Shown: positions 8,130 through 16,982 of the stretch, piece after piece
Position numbering within the stretch: position 1 is the first letter of the stretch
Layout of the letters: each line of letters begins with the position of its first letter
From: BMS3ABIN03 sp964418885
Lineage (GTDB): Bacteria; Bacteroidota; Ignavibacteria; Ignavibacteriales; Ignavibacteriaceae
Length of the DNA stretch: 64,000 nt
Direction of reading: 5' to 3'
Assembly (NCBI GenBank): GCA_964418885.1
Contig: CAYQNW010000007.1
Span: forward strand, 12,436-76,435
The notes under the pieces: model-generated
Told to the model about the DNA's origin: nothing
The model's input: only the letters and a program-made list of their open reading frames with translations
The model's database searches: none
Translations under genes and position numbers: made by a program

Positions 8130-10100
8130 TTAATAAACATCTATTATTTCAACTTTACCTTTCGCAATTCCAAAATCGTTTACCGCTTCTTTATTAAACT
8201 TTTCAGAACCTATCTTCCAGGCAGTTTCAAAATCCGTAAGTGAAGTAGTCTCAACCGGAAGCCAAATCTCATCTTTTCCTTCCAGACTTTCTCTCACAAA
8301 ATATTTTGTATCGTTTTTAGTTATAAGCTTTGCCTGCCCGGGAGAAAGTCCTGTATTAAAAAGAAGATTTACATGACGAACCGTTCCATCTGATTTATAA
8401 TCCACAAGTGCAGTTTGGATACCAACACTTTCAAGTAAAGAAGAATAAAACACGCTAAGATCATCGCAATCACCGCCTTTTAGTTCGAACGTTTCATGAG
8501 GAAATTGAACATATTCGCCAGTTGCACGAGGATCGGAAGTATATACAAGATTTTTAATAAATTTATTAAATAAAATTTTTGCCTTATAGAAATTTTCTAA
8601 CACGGCCGGGAGTGTATCCAGGATTGCCTTATTCTCGTTTAAGATTTTTTTTGAATTCGTCATGGAAAAATCTATATCTTTTTTGATGAAGTAATACAGA
8701 TCGCTTACCCTGCCATCCCACGAATTACTACTGTTAACAAGTATAGCCTTTTGAAACTGATCATCCGGTTGTTCATTTTCTGTTACCAGATAGAAATCAG
8801 CATAAGACAAAGCCGTTTTATCCGAATGATACTTCTCCGGAATAATTATATAAAAGGGAACTTCCGCAGTATCGTGTGGAGCAATAGAAGATGCAGGAGA
8901 CTGAATACTCTCTTCATTTATCCCTTCGATTTTTGCAAGGGGTTTTACATTGACATATTTATCGGTCAGGTTTACAATAGTTCCGTATGCAAAAGGATAA
9001 TCCAGATAATTTTCAGTGAAAGTAGGATAAATATCCTTATCAATTTTTACATCTAAGAATTCAACAGATTTTTCAGGAATAGTATTAAGATTAAATGATA
9101 CTGTTAGCAATAACCGGTCATAGCTGTAAGGATTATTAATAATGTTGCTTAATCCGTTTTCGACAAATCCAGAAACTCCATGTTCAATATTCCTGTTTGA
9201 AAAGTATTTTATCCCGGAAACCAAGACTTCGAACAACTCGCTTTTATAACCAACAGAGGGAACGAGACCTGCAATTGTTGGTGATTGATATTTGTCATGA
9301 AACAGTGTGAATCCAAAAGTAAAATTCTCTAAATAACAGTTAGCGCTAAACTGAAATGAGTTTGTGGTTTCGTAAACAAAATTAATTGCAGTTCTTTTAA
9401 TCGGAACAAGACCAAAACCGAATACTACACCTATATCTTTTTTCAGTTCATATTGTTCAAATTCGGAATCCTTTGCTTTTTCACCAAAGTTCAGCAGATT
9501 CATAGACGCGAGAGAAAAGTTCAATCGTTCATTTAAAAAATAATTTATACCAACGTCACCTCTCCAAAAATTTATTTTTTCACTCAGGTTATCACTTACC
9601 AGGTAAGGATTATCATTAAATACTGCAGTAACAGCTTCACGGTTAAATTCCTGGTTGAAATATCTGAATGAAAATCCGGTACTGAAATTTTCTGAAAACT
9701 TATAAGAATAACCCAAACCGAAAAGTTCTTTGTATGTAAAATCAGAGGTTAATGATTGAGAAGTGGAATCTTCTAAAATTATAGTTTCTCCTGTTTTGAA
9801 TAAAAATTCTTTTTGATAACCAGGAGTGAATCTTGCAGATAAATTATGGTTATCTAAAGTTTTAGAAACTGATATGCTGTATAGATTTGAGTTCGTACTT
9901 TTCGCAAACTCCAATCCATATATTGCTGAAAATCCCCAGTCTCTTAATTTTGAAAAATTAGAAATGTTACCTTCATAATTATAAAAGAATGAATTGAATT
10001 GAGAAGTATTTCCCGGGTGGCCATTCAATCCGAATGAACTTTGCGATTGTATGTTCACATTAAAAAACATTATTATAAAAACGATCGATATTTTTTTCAA
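8130..10100 (-). CDS. Outer-membrane beta-barrel protein with C-terminal transglutaminase-like domain
   Basis: The 656-residue protein starts with a signal peptide ending near SQS. Residues about 25-345 are rich in alternating aromatic/polar strands like PorV/PorQ/FadL-type barrels of this phylum (for example FSTGFSFRYFNQEF and GLVPSVGYKSELFEVL). Residues about 350-460 look like an immunoglobulin-like beta domain. The C-terminal region carries a transglutaminase-like signature: Cys in GGDCDDLSVFYSSLLESVG, His in VRHVNLLFNTG and an acidic residue in IWLPVETTS. The stop overlaps nothing, while the start overlaps the upstream lipoprotein stop by 4 bases (ATGA), so the two are coupled. Substrate and function are unknown. 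Confidence 0.6.
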   Translation of the reverse strand: MKKISIVFIIMFFNVNIQSQSSFGLNGHPGNTSQFNSFFYNYEGNISNFSKLRDWGFSAIYGLEFAKSTNSNLYSISVSKTLDNHNLSARFTPGYQKEFLFKTGETIILEDSTSQSLTSDFTYKELFGLGYSYKFSENFSTGFSFRYFNQEFNREAVTAVFNDNPYLVSDNLSEKINFWRGDVGINYFLNERLNFSLASMNLLNFGEKAKDSEFEQYELKKDIGVVFGFGLVPIKRTAINFVYETTNSFQFSANCYLENFTFGFTLFHDKYQSPTIAGLVPSVGYKSELFEVLVSGIKYFSNRNIEHGVSGFVENGLSNIINNPYSYDRLLLTVSFNLNTIPEKSVEFLDVKIDKDIYPTFTENYLDYPFAYGTIVNLTDKYVNVKPLAKIEGINEESIQSPASSIAPHDTAEVPFYIIIPEKYHSDKTALSYADFYLVTENEQPDDQFQKAILVNSSNSWDGRVSDLYYFIKKDIDFSMTNSKKILNENKAILDTLPAVLENFYKAKILFNKFIKNLVYTSDPRATGEYVQFPHETFELKGGDCDDLSVFYSSLLESVGIQTALVDYKSDGTVRHVNLLFNTGLSPGQAKLITKNDTKYFVRESLEGKDEIWLPVETTSLTDFETAWKIGSEKFNKEAVNDFGIAKGKVEIIDVY

Positions 10101-11002
10101 GGAAGATTTACGACTATGCTGTGAATACTTTGTGCGGATATACGGAGATCATTTTTCCCTTCAGTATGAGTCCTTTCTAAGCGACGGATGAAAGTGAAAA
10201 TCAATCTATCAAAATGCTGTGGGGGAATCTGACTTATTAATTTTGCCGGAACCGTCAATTCTCCGTTATCACTTGTTTTTATTTTGAAAAGAGGCATAAC
10301 CAAATGCCCGTCATTTCTAAGTCGTCCGCTAACTATTATCTGAACATTCGATGCATTTTCTCTGTTCCAGTTTAATCTTACTCTTAAATTTCCTTCTATC
10401 CTTCTGCCCAGGATTTCAACTTTTCCCGTAATTTCTTTAGGAGTTAAAATATCAAAATTCACAAAGTCATTGTTGAAAAATGTTAACCTGAAATTCATTT
10501 TTGAATCATTTTTATACCTGAATAAAGGATGGAGTCTACTGAACAGAACGTATTTGTTCCCGAGTGTTGTGTCCATCAAAACGCCATTGTCTCTGTACTG
10601 AATTTTGAATGGAACTTCACTAGCTCGAGTATTAGCCATTATAATTGTACCGGGAGTGATGGTCTGATAAGCGAGCAATCTCATATGCGAGTCATAAACA
10701 GGTTTTGTCCTATCAAAAATTATCACTTGTCCGAAAGAATAATTTATAGAAAAGCCATGAATATCGGTTATCTTTACACCGGAAAGAGAAATTAAATTCG
10801 GCAAGCCGGTCAGATCCTGTGTTACTCCGGTTGTATCGCCTCCGTTGCTGTAGTACTCATCATTAACATTTTTACTTAAAACCTGATACTCCGCTGATTC
10901 ATCAACAGAATCGTCAACAAGTTCGGTTGGTGCAGGCTTATCACAACTTAAAATAATTAAGCCGGTTAATGCAATTGCTATATAACTTATAAACTTTTTC
11001 AT
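10097..11002 (-). CDS. Putative outer-membrane lipoprotein
   Basis: The 301-residue product has a lipoprotein signal peptide with the lipobox LIILSC (Cys about 20), followed by an acidic linker. The rest is beta-rich with no domain I recognise; the region FGQVIIFDRTKPVYDS and the C-terminal FDRLIFTFIRRLERT give no family. It is the first gene of the set lipoprotein / barrel-transglutaminase / FecR-like. Its stop overlaps the next start by 4 bases, which argues that the proteins work together at the envelope. Confidence 0.6.
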   Translation of the reverse strand: MKKFISYIAIALTGLIILSCDKPAPTELVDDSVDESAEYQVLSKNVNDEYYSNGGDTTGVTQDLTGLPNLISLSGVKITDIHGFSINYSFGQVIIFDRTKPVYDSHMRLLAYQTITPGTIIMANTRASEVPFKIQYRDNGVLMDTTLGNKYVLFSRLHPLFRYKNDSKMNFRLTFFNNDFVNFDILTPKEITGKVEILGRRIEGNLRVRLNWNRENASNVQIIVSGRLRNDGHLVMPLFKIKTSDNGELTVPAKLISQIPPQHFDRLIFTFIRRLERTHTEGKNDLRISAQSIHSIVVNLP

Positions 11003-11059
11003 CTCTTTTACGGCAAATTATAGTGGAACATTTACTTAATCAAATTCATAATTAATTAT

Positions 11060-11119
11060 ATCTCCTCATAGTGTAGTTCCCCTTCCTGTGGCTAAGGAAG
11101 GGGAACGTGGAGAGGAGAT
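11060..11119. repeat. Compound palindrome between lipoprotein genes
   Basis: A perfect 12-bp stem (GTTCCCCTTCCT at 11076-11087 with AGGAAGGGGAAC at 11095-11106, 7-base loop) is nested inside an outer 8-bp pair (ATCTCCTC at 11060-11067 with GAGGAGAT at 11112-11119). It lies just downstream of the 11140-12093 gene. It has no U-tract directly after the inner stem, so it looks more like a dispersed palindromic element than a standard intrinsic terminator, though it may still stabilise or end the transcript. Confidence 0.65.
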
Positions 11120-11139
11120 GATCGTGGAAACAAACAAGC

Positions 11140-12093
11140 TTAAAAAAGTACGAAATACGGTACACCCCACGATTCTGTTTCAACCGGTGTTGCATCATCA
11201 TAAATAACCTGCTTTGGGGTAGCATTAATAACTGCATGATAATATCCCGGGAACTGATGTGAAGTGTAAGTTTGCTCATATACTTTTACATAACCATCGC
11301 CGGTAGGTGTTGAGGATACAAGTTCAAATCTTCTTTTTGCTCTATGATGACCAAACCTGTCGGCTCCGTAAGTCAACGTTATAAAGTCTTCATTTTCGTA
11401 AGCACTAAATAATTCCACCCTGAGTTTAACGGATTCTCCTCTTCGCAGAATTGGAATCTGTCTCCACCATCCATGCCATCTCTTAAAATAGTATTCGTTT
11501 GGAGATTTAACTACCATGGAATCTCCGTTTGGTAAAAAGATGGTCAGTTTGGTGATATCTATATTCGGAGATTGTGTTCCGCCTTCGGGAAGAGAAATAG
11601 CCACTATTATCCAGTTACGGAAAGGACGGTCAGTGTTAGCTATTTTCTTGAAGATTATCTTTCGTGTAATGACGGAAGTGAAAGGTTTTTCAATAAGAGT
11701 ATCAGGTTCTTCGCTAAGAGAATTATATGAAGCAGAGATATAAAGTATACCTTCAAATGTTGAAGTAAGAGTTCCAACTGCAGTAGTATCATCGTACTCC
11801 ACACTCAGATTTCTGTTTACAAGCCTCATCTTATGACCAACCCTAAAAGGATATATAGCCTCGGTAATTTTACCCATATAATCCATCAGTCCGTCTTCAT
11901 TATAATTTTCCTCGAACGATGTAAGGGAAGAATCCTGGTCTACCAGTTTTTCAAGTGCAGCCTGGTCTGTTGTAGGCTCCCAGGAATCTTCCGGTTCAAC
12001 AGTCATTTCATTCTGGCAACCTGCGAAAAAAGCCAGCAACCCCGGCAAAAACAAAGGGATGAAGAATCTCTTTGTGAAATCTTTCTTTTTCAT
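11140..12093 (-). CDS. Putative lipoprotein, unknown function
   Basis: I place the start at ATG 12093 because it is preceded by a GGA-containing ribosome-binding site and gives a clean lipoprotein signal (MKKKDFTKRFFIPLF ... FFAGC, lipobox Cys). An in-frame start 48 bases upstream (12141) would add a hydrophilic extension before the signal. The mature part (about 290 residues) is beta-rich, with an acidic linker (EPEDSWEPTTDQ) and no catalytic motif I recognise. It is not clearly co-transcribed with the genes downstream because a strong palindrome separates them. Confidence 0.6.
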   Translation of the reverse strand: MKKKDFTKRFFIPLFLPGLLAFFAGCQNEMTVEPEDSWEPTTDQAALEKLVDQDSSLTSFEENYNEDGLMDYMGKITEAIYPFRVGHKMRLVNRNLSVEYDDTTAVGTLTSTFEGILYISASYNSLSEEPDTLIEKPFTSVITRKIIFKKIANTDRPFRNWIIVAISLPEGGTQSPNIDITKLTIFLPNGDSMVVKSPNEYYFKRWHGWWRQIPILRRGESVKLRVELFSAYENEDFITLTYGADRFGHHRAKRRFELVSSTPTGDGYVKVYEQTYTSHQFPGYYHAVINATPKQVIYDDATPVETESWGVPYFVLF

Positions 12094-12273
12094 TTTGCCA
12101 TTCCTTTTTTTAGTTATTGATGATTTATTTTTTATTTCCATTTTCAGTTCTTCTCCATTTCTCTGTTTTTAGAACTAAACAATTATGCCAGTCCGCTAAT
12201 TCCTGCTAAGTCATTGAAAAATAAGCTTTTACAAAAACGGGGATGGCATCTAAAACGCATGGAATTCACTTCG

Positions 12274-12304
12274 ATTTGCATGAAGTTTGTTTATCCATGC
12301 AAAT
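12274..12304. promoter_or_regulatory. 9-bp inverted repeat in divergent intergenic region
   Basis: ATTTGCATG (12274-12282) and CATGCAAAT (12296-12304) form a perfect 9-bp inverted repeat with a 13-base spacer. It lies in the 349-base region between the divergent lipoprotein genes starting at 12093 (minus) and 12443 (plus). The centre-to-centre distance of 22 bases (two helical turns) suits a dimeric regulator, so an operator is plausible. No further gene is seen in this stretch. Confidence 0.4.
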
Positions 12305-12442
12305 ACTAACATTAATACATTAATTAACAGAAGTTAAATTTACTATCGATTCTCATAAGAGATTTAACCTAACAGAATTTATAATTGTTTTTTCATAATT
12401 TAGATTGATGGATTTTTATTATTAGCATTTAAGGGGGACTTG

Positions 12443-12658
12443 ATGTCCGATAAAATAGTTATTCTGTTTTCAAGTGTTATTAGCTTATTGGTCTCTTGCA
12501 ACACAACCGAACCGCCAATAAACGGAAGTGAAATAGCACTTAAGCTTGAAGATGTTTCCTGCACAGAAGCCTGGATAACGTTAACAACAACAAACCTTCA
12601 GCTTCCTGCAACTGTAACGCTAAAACAGGACAACCAAACCAGAAGCACAATAAATTTA
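12443..12658 (+). CDS. Lipoprotein of a repetitive Ignavibacteria family, 5' fragment
   Basis: An ATG at 12443 preceded by AAGGGGGA opens a 72-codon fragment that runs into the assembly gap. It has a short lipoprotein signal (ILFSSVISLLVSC) followed by NTTEPP and a fibronectin-like start, LKLEDVSCTEAWITLTTTNL. From memory, Ignavibacteria genomes carry many paralogs with this beginning, often annotated as glucosyl transferase without support; I could not check this. The fragment is truncated by missing sequence, not necessarily by mutation. Confidence 0.6.
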
Positions 12659-12758
12659 NNNNNNNNNNNNNNNNNNNNNNNNNNNNNNNNNNNNNNNNNN
12701 NNNNNNNNNNNNNNNNNNNNNNNNNNNNNNNNNNNNNNNNNNNNNNNNNNNNNNNNNN
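12659..12758. other. Assembly gap (100 N)
   Basis: Exactly 100 N characters occur here. A round 100 normally marks a scaffold join of unknown length, so the two flanking coding pieces must not be assumed to be one continuous reading frame or even the same paralog. Gaps often fall in repeats, which fits a multi-copy gene family. Confidence 0.98.
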
Positions 12759-13123
12759 ATAATAATTTATTAAGAATCGATGCTGAACCGGGTCATTCGT
12801 TGTCTTCTGTTTGGGGTATTACAAATAGATTGATATATACAGCCGGCGGTTATGGTTTGTCATTATATAAGAATTACTCTTGGGAAAAGATTAACGAACC
12901 GGATGTTAATACCATTTATAATGTAAGGGGACAAAATTATAATGATGTATTCGGGCTTAGTTCTACATTTTTAATTTTACATTTCAATGGATATAGCTGG
13001 CAGTTCATAAATACAGGAACTAACAATGTTTATTATCGACAGGATGCTAAAGACAATCTAACAGCTGTAGTGGGCTGGCAAGGAGATAAAGCAGTGATTA
13101 CAATTTTAAGGAGAAACAATTAA
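12759..13123 (+). CDS. Propeller-like repetitive-family protein, 3' fragment
   Basis: The sequence after the gap encodes about 120 residues up to TAA 13121-13123. It has short repeats of about 40 residues such as SVWGITNRLIYTAGGYGLSLY, NVRGQNYNDVFGLSST and DNLTAVVGWQGDKAVIT, resembling blades of a beta-propeller. The pattern fits the C-terminal part of the same family as the fragment before the gap. Because the gap length is unknown, one gene or two fused paralog fragments are both possible. Confidence 0.55.
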
Positions 13124-13195
13124 GTTACTGTAAAAGGAAATATTGTTGCTATTTGTGGAAATTATAACGGATTGGGATCCTTAACTAAGAGGTAA
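13124..13195 (+). pseudogene. In-frame tail remnant after the stop codon
   Basis: Directly after TAA 13121-13123, the same frame continues for 23 codons (VTVKGNIVAICGNYNGLGS, then LTKR) to another TAA at 13193. The string resembles the preceding blade-like repeats (VVGWQGDKAVI) and the Lys/Arg-rich ending. It therefore looks like the leftover end of a second paralog or of a once-longer gene. There is no start codon of its own. Coding status is doubtful. Confidence 0.4.
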
Positions 13196-13217
13196 AAAAT
13201 AAAAACAGGAGGGAATA

Positions 13218-13256
13218 ATGAAAACATTATTATATTATTTGTTTTATTCTTCTTAA
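13218..13256 (+). pseudogene. Truncated signal-peptide start
   Basis: A strong ribosome-binding site (GGAGGG) is followed seven bases before ATG 13218 by only 12 codons (MKTLLYYLFYSS). Shifting frame within the T-rich run would extend the hydrophobic stretch (LFVLFFLILS) into the palindrome at 13271. This looks like the broken 5' end of a secreted-protein gene. It is too short for confidence. Confidence 0.3.
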
Positions 13257-13260
13257 TTTT

Positions 13261-13300
13261 AAGTAAGAAAACCACCTCCTAAGGAGGTGGTAATTTACTT
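13261..13300. terminator. Bidirectional hairpin between convergent genes
   Basis: ACCACCTCC (13271-13279) and GGAGGTGGT (13283-13291) form a perfect 9-bp stem with a 3-base loop. An outer pair AAGTAA/TTACTT (13261-13266 and 13295-13300) encloses it. It sits between the plus-strand fragment genes and the minus-strand thioredoxin-like gene that ends at 13303, a natural place for a two-way terminator, although the T-tracts are weak. Confidence 0.55.
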
Positions 13301-13302
13301 AG

Positions 13303-13755
13303 TTAACTTCCTAAAAATCCTTTTATTTGATTAATATACTTGACGGGACCGCCCGGTTGGTAACCTGTTTTTGCCACCGGTACTCCCTTGTTATTAATAA
13401 TTATAATAGTTGGAAATCCCTGAACACCGAATTTTTGAGCTAATGATTGGTTATACATTTTAGTCTGATATGTTTGCTCAATATTCTGAGGGAAATCCAC
13501 TTTAACCAAGATAAGACTATTATCGGCGTATTCTTTAAACTCATCGGTAGAAAAAACTTCATCACTTAACTTGAAACACCACTGGCACCAATCGGAACCG
13601 GTAAAGTTAACCAGCACAGCTTTATTTTCTGTTTTAGCCTGTTGAATAGCTTTTCCCAGATTTGTTGTCCAGTTAAGATCATCAGAGGTTTGTTTGCTCC
13701 CGCAGGAGATAAATATTAATGCTATTAGCGAGGATAATATCATTAATTTTTTCAA
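13303..13755 (-). CDS. Thioredoxin-like lipoprotein
   Basis: I choose a TTG start at 13755 because GGAG lies 7 bases upstream and it gives a clean lipoprotein signal (KKLMILSSLIALIFISC); the frame is open back to 13836, but the added residues are not signal-like. The mature protein has a thioredoxin fold. FTGSDWCQWCFKLSDEVF carries the CxxC (CQWC) active site, and VQGFPTIIIINNKG has the cis-Pro. It is probably an envelope thiol-disulfide reductase or a thioredoxin_7-type protein. It ends next to the bidirectional hairpin. Confidence 0.75.
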   Translation of the reverse strand: MKKLMILSSLIALIFISCGSKQTSDDLNWTTNLGKAIQQAKTENKAVLVNFTGSDWCQWCFKLSDEVFSTDEFKEYADNSLILVKVDFPQNIEQTYQTKMYNQSLAQKFGVQGFPTIIIINNKGVPVAKTGYQPGGPVKYINQIKGFLGS

Positions 13756-13860
13756 TTCGTTTCTCCGGTTAATTTCAAAATTTTTACTCAGGTTTGATTC
13801 AGAATCCTGAAAATGGATTCGGGAAAAATAATGCACTTAACTTTATGAGATCAAAAAGAA

Positions 13861-15402
13861 CTATTCATCAAACGTTATTATTTCTTCTTTTTCCGGCATT
13901 TCTCCCGGAGGACGATCATATAATAAAGCCAGCTCTTTATATCGTTTCGATAATTTTCGCTCAACCTGATCCCAGGTAAATCGCCATGTCCAGTTTCCAC
14001 CAAGTGTGCTTGGGAAGTTCATTCTTGCTTCGCCGCCAAGATTCAATATATCCTGCATCGGGATAACCACAAATACCGCAACCGATGAATATGCTAATCT
14101 TATTAATTCGGCGACAACATCATCCTCATAATAATTGAGATATTTCTGAAGGTGGGTAAAGATATCACCTCCATTTTTTTTCTCTTTTTCAAAATAAGCT
14201 CTTGTTGTATCGTTATCGTGAGTTCCGGTGTAAACCACGCAGTTGGGTATATAATTGTGTGGAAGGAATTGGTTTTCCATTTCTTTACCGAATGCAAACT
14301 GCAGAACTTTCATTCCAGGAAAATTAAATTGATCTCTCAGTTCTTCAACCTGTTTAGTGATAACCCCCAGGTCCTCTGCAAGAATCGGGAGATCGCCGAG
14401 ATATTTTTTTAACGTAAGGAAAAGTTTTTCGCCAGGGGCTTTTACCCATTTCCCATTTATCGCCGTTTCAGCATCTCCGGGAATTTTCCAGTATGCTTCC
14501 AATCCCCTGAAGTGATCGATCCTAATTATATCAACTAATTCAAGAAGGCTTTCAAATCTTTTTCGCCACCACAAAAATTCATCTTTCTCCATTTCTTTCC
14601 ATTTATAAAGCGGATTGCCCCAAAGCTGCCCGGTAGCACTGAAGTAATCCGGCGGTACACCTGCGACAAATGTAAGCTTGCCTTCTTCATCAACTGTAAA
14701 AAGCTCTTTGTGTGCCCAGAGATCGACGCTGTCGTAAGCAATGAAAATCGGCATATCACCGATTATCTTTATCCCGTTTTCGTTAGCATATTTACGTACT
14801 GCTTTCCACTGCCTGAAGAAAATGAACTGAACAAATTTGTGATAACGAATGTCATCCTTAAGTTTTTCATTCCATTTTTTAATTGCTTCATCTGTACGAA
14901 GAACAAGTTCTTTCTCCCAATTACTCCATGCGTCTCCGTGATGATATTCTTTTGCTGAAATAAACAAAGCGTAATCATCCAGCCAAATCTTATGTTGAAG
15001 ACAGAATTCATCAAACTCTTTTTCTAATTTTTTAGAATCATTTACAAAATTGTTATATGCTTTTCGATGAAGAACTTTCTTGTATTCAATAACTTTTCCA
15101 AAGTCAACTTTTTGAGGAGATGATTCGGGAAACTCTTTCAGATTTTTTTTAGATAGGAAGCCCTCTTCTTTTAATTTATCCGGACTTATCAAAAGCGGGT
15201 TACCTGCGAATGCAGAAAAGCACTGATACGGTGAATCGCCGTAACCTGTTGGACCAAGCGGAAAAACCTGCCAAAGTGTTTGACCGGCGTCTTTTAGAAA
15301 ATCAATAAACTTAAAAGCTTCATTACCAAGATCACCAATTCCATATTTGCCGGGCAGTGATGTGGGATGTAATAGAATGCCTGCACTTCTGGTAAATTCC
15401 AT
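13861..15402 (-). CDS. malQ: 4-alpha-glucanotransferase (amylomaltase)
   Basis: MalQ transfers alpha-1,4-glucan chains and is used in glycogen/maltodextrin turnover. The 513-residue protein is a typical GH77 enzyme. It shows LLHPTSLPGKYGIGDLG at the N-terminus, the nucleophile motif IRIDHFRGLEAYW, the acid/base motif ILAEDLGVIT and the third acidic motif TGTHDNDTTRAYF. It is not in an evident operon: a 105-base space separates it from the thioredoxin-like gene, and its upstream region of about 230 bases holds no gene. Confidence 0.96.
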   Translation of the reverse strand: MEFTRSAGILLHPTSLPGKYGIGDLGNEAFKFIDFLKDAGQTLWQVFPLGPTGYGDSPYQCFSAFAGNPLLISPDKLKEEGFLSKKNLKEFPESSPQKVDFGKVIEYKKVLHRKAYNNFVNDSKKLEKEFDEFCLQHKIWLDDYALFISAKEYHHGDAWSNWEKELVLRTDEAIKKWNEKLKDDIRYHKFVQFIFFRQWKAVRKYANENGIKIIGDMPIFIAYDSVDLWAHKELFTVDEEGKLTFVAGVPPDYFSATGQLWGNPLYKWKEMEKDEFLWWRKRFESLLELVDIIRIDHFRGLEAYWKIPGDAETAINGKWVKAPGEKLFLTLKKYLGDLPILAEDLGVITKQVEELRDQFNFPGMKVLQFAFGKEMENQFLPHNYIPNCVVYTGTHDNDTTRAYFEKEKKNGGDIFTHLQKYLNYYEDDVVAELIRLAYSSVAVFVVIPMQDILNLGGEARMNFPSTLGGNWTWRFTWDQVERKLSKRYKELALLYDRPPGEMPEKEEIITFDE

Positions 15403-15630
15403 AATTCTCCTTCAAAAATATTTCGATAAAAGATTGGCAAAGTTAAATAATTTTGAGATTTGATTTATATTGAAATCATTTTCACAGAAGTTAATTTTGA
15501 GGAAAAAATTAAGTAGACAAGTTAAACACCTGTTCAACTTCTATTAAAGAATTGAATAAATAATGATCTTTAATGATGAAGAATCAACCCATAGGTTCAT
15601 CCGGATATTCAAACTAACAAAAAAGTTTAA

Positions 15631-16800
15631 TCAACCTTTGCCGAAAAGTACTCGTGGAAGCTTGCTTGTCTGATATGTATAAGGTGCAATGTCTTTCCTG
15701 TCGAATATTGCGAACGTTTTATGTTTAGCAAAGTAGGGCTTGAGATAATCTATTGGCGAAAAATTTTCCTTGTAAAACCGGAAAAACGAATTATATATGT
15801 CCGAATTAATTTCTATCCAGTACAGGTTTTCTTTGTAATCGGTAAATTGCATTTGTTCATTGTTAACAAGGTCCTGGTAAATTATCCAGGGAAAGTTAAC
15901 ACCGGCGGCAGTTGAAATACTTATCATTCTCGGCATTCTTACATTCACTTCGATGAATTTAAACAAACCATCTCTTAAATCCTTTTTAAATTCCACAGTA
16001 CAGAAACCTTTATAGCCGGAGGCACTTAAAAGCTTTCTGAATAATTCTTCAACAACGGGATTTCTGCCTGCGCTTATCGATACTCTGTGAACTCCGAATC
16101 TTGGTGGATTTTGCCTGATCTTGTTATAGAAAAACATTCCGCTGATTTTATTCTTAGAATTAATGTAAGTCATACATTTAAAAATATTCGAATCCGATCC
16201 GGGAACTATTTCCTGAACCATTACTTCCAGATTTTCTTTAAGGCATAACTCGGAATACTTATCATATTGATCGAGCGTATAAACTTCAAAATTCTTCCGT
16301 TTGAACTTTTCTACAAATTCATATCCTCTTACAGGTTTAAAGATACAGGGCAGCTTAACTTCATTTCTGACTCTTTTAAATTCCTCTTCAGTTTTTGGTA
16401 AGAAGTTGGATGGATGAGGCACACTACTTTTTAGACACAATTCCCAGGCATATTTTTTTTCCATGAATGTCTTCATCATATCCCAGTCTGCCGTAACAAT
16501 TTTGTAGTATTTGGTCAGTTCACTTTTATGTTTTGAAATGGCGACTGCTACATCATCTTCGGTATCAAAAATCATTGCGTTGTTCCACTCGGGACCTTTT
16601 TCTAAGAGAAATTGAATAAATTTTTGCTGATAATTAGCGGGATGAGGAACTTTGAACCACTTATTTACATAACGGGATTTATGTGCGTAATCAAAATCGT
16701 CATAGGTTAAAGTAATTATATCTACAGGCTTGTTAGCGAAGGAACGAATTACGCCAAGACCACCTGCTTTACACCCAATAACAATTACTTTTTTGTTCAT
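15631..16800 (-). CDS. ATP-grasp domain carboxylate-amine ligase-like protein
   Basis: The 389-residue protein has a Rossmann-like preATP-grasp start (KKVIVIGCKAGGLGVIRSF). An ATP-grasp core follows, with PCIFKPVRGYEF, LEVMVQEIVPGSDSNIFKC and the metal-binding FIEVNVRMPRMISISTAAGVN. Such proteins join a carboxylate to an amine or similar nucleophile using ATP; the substrates here cannot be told from sequence. It is followed on the same strand, 183 bases upstream, by a methyltransferase gene. That pairing suggests a small-molecule or cell-surface modification pathway, which is only inference. Confidence 0.7.
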   Translation of the reverse strand: MNKKVIVIGCKAGGLGVIRSFANKPVDIITLTYDDFDYAHKSRYVNKWFKVPHPANYQQKFIQFLLEKGPEWNNAMIFDTEDDVAVAISKHKSELTKYYKIVTADWDMMKTFMEKKYAWELCLKSSVPHPSNFLPKTEEEFKRVRNEVKLPCIFKPVRGYEFVEKFKRKNFEVYTLDQYDKYSELCLKENLEVMVQEIVPGSDSNIFKCMTYINSKNKISGMFFYNKIRQNPPRFGVHRVSISAGRNPVVEELFRKLLSASGYKGFCTVEFKKDLRDGLFKFIEVNVRMPRMISISTAAGVNFPWIIYQDLVNNEQMQFTDYKENLYWIEINSDIYNSFFRFYKENFSPIDYLKPYFAKHKTFAIFDRKDIAPYTYQTSKLPRVLFGKG

Positions 16801-16982
16801 TTGAAATCTCTACTTATTTGGTTATTAAAAAAAGAAGGTATAAATCTTTTATTTCATAAGTGAATATCACTAAAAACTATTATCCTATTATTAAGGGACA
16901 TTTAACTAAATATTAATTTGATTTTGTTTTGAGTTATACATTATTGCTAAGCGTCTGTGAATCAAACAGTTGTTCTACTTAT

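Noticed and set aside
12440..13123. One continuous 227-codon gene spanning the gap
   Set aside because: The 100 N are a placeholder, so the frame across them is meaningless.
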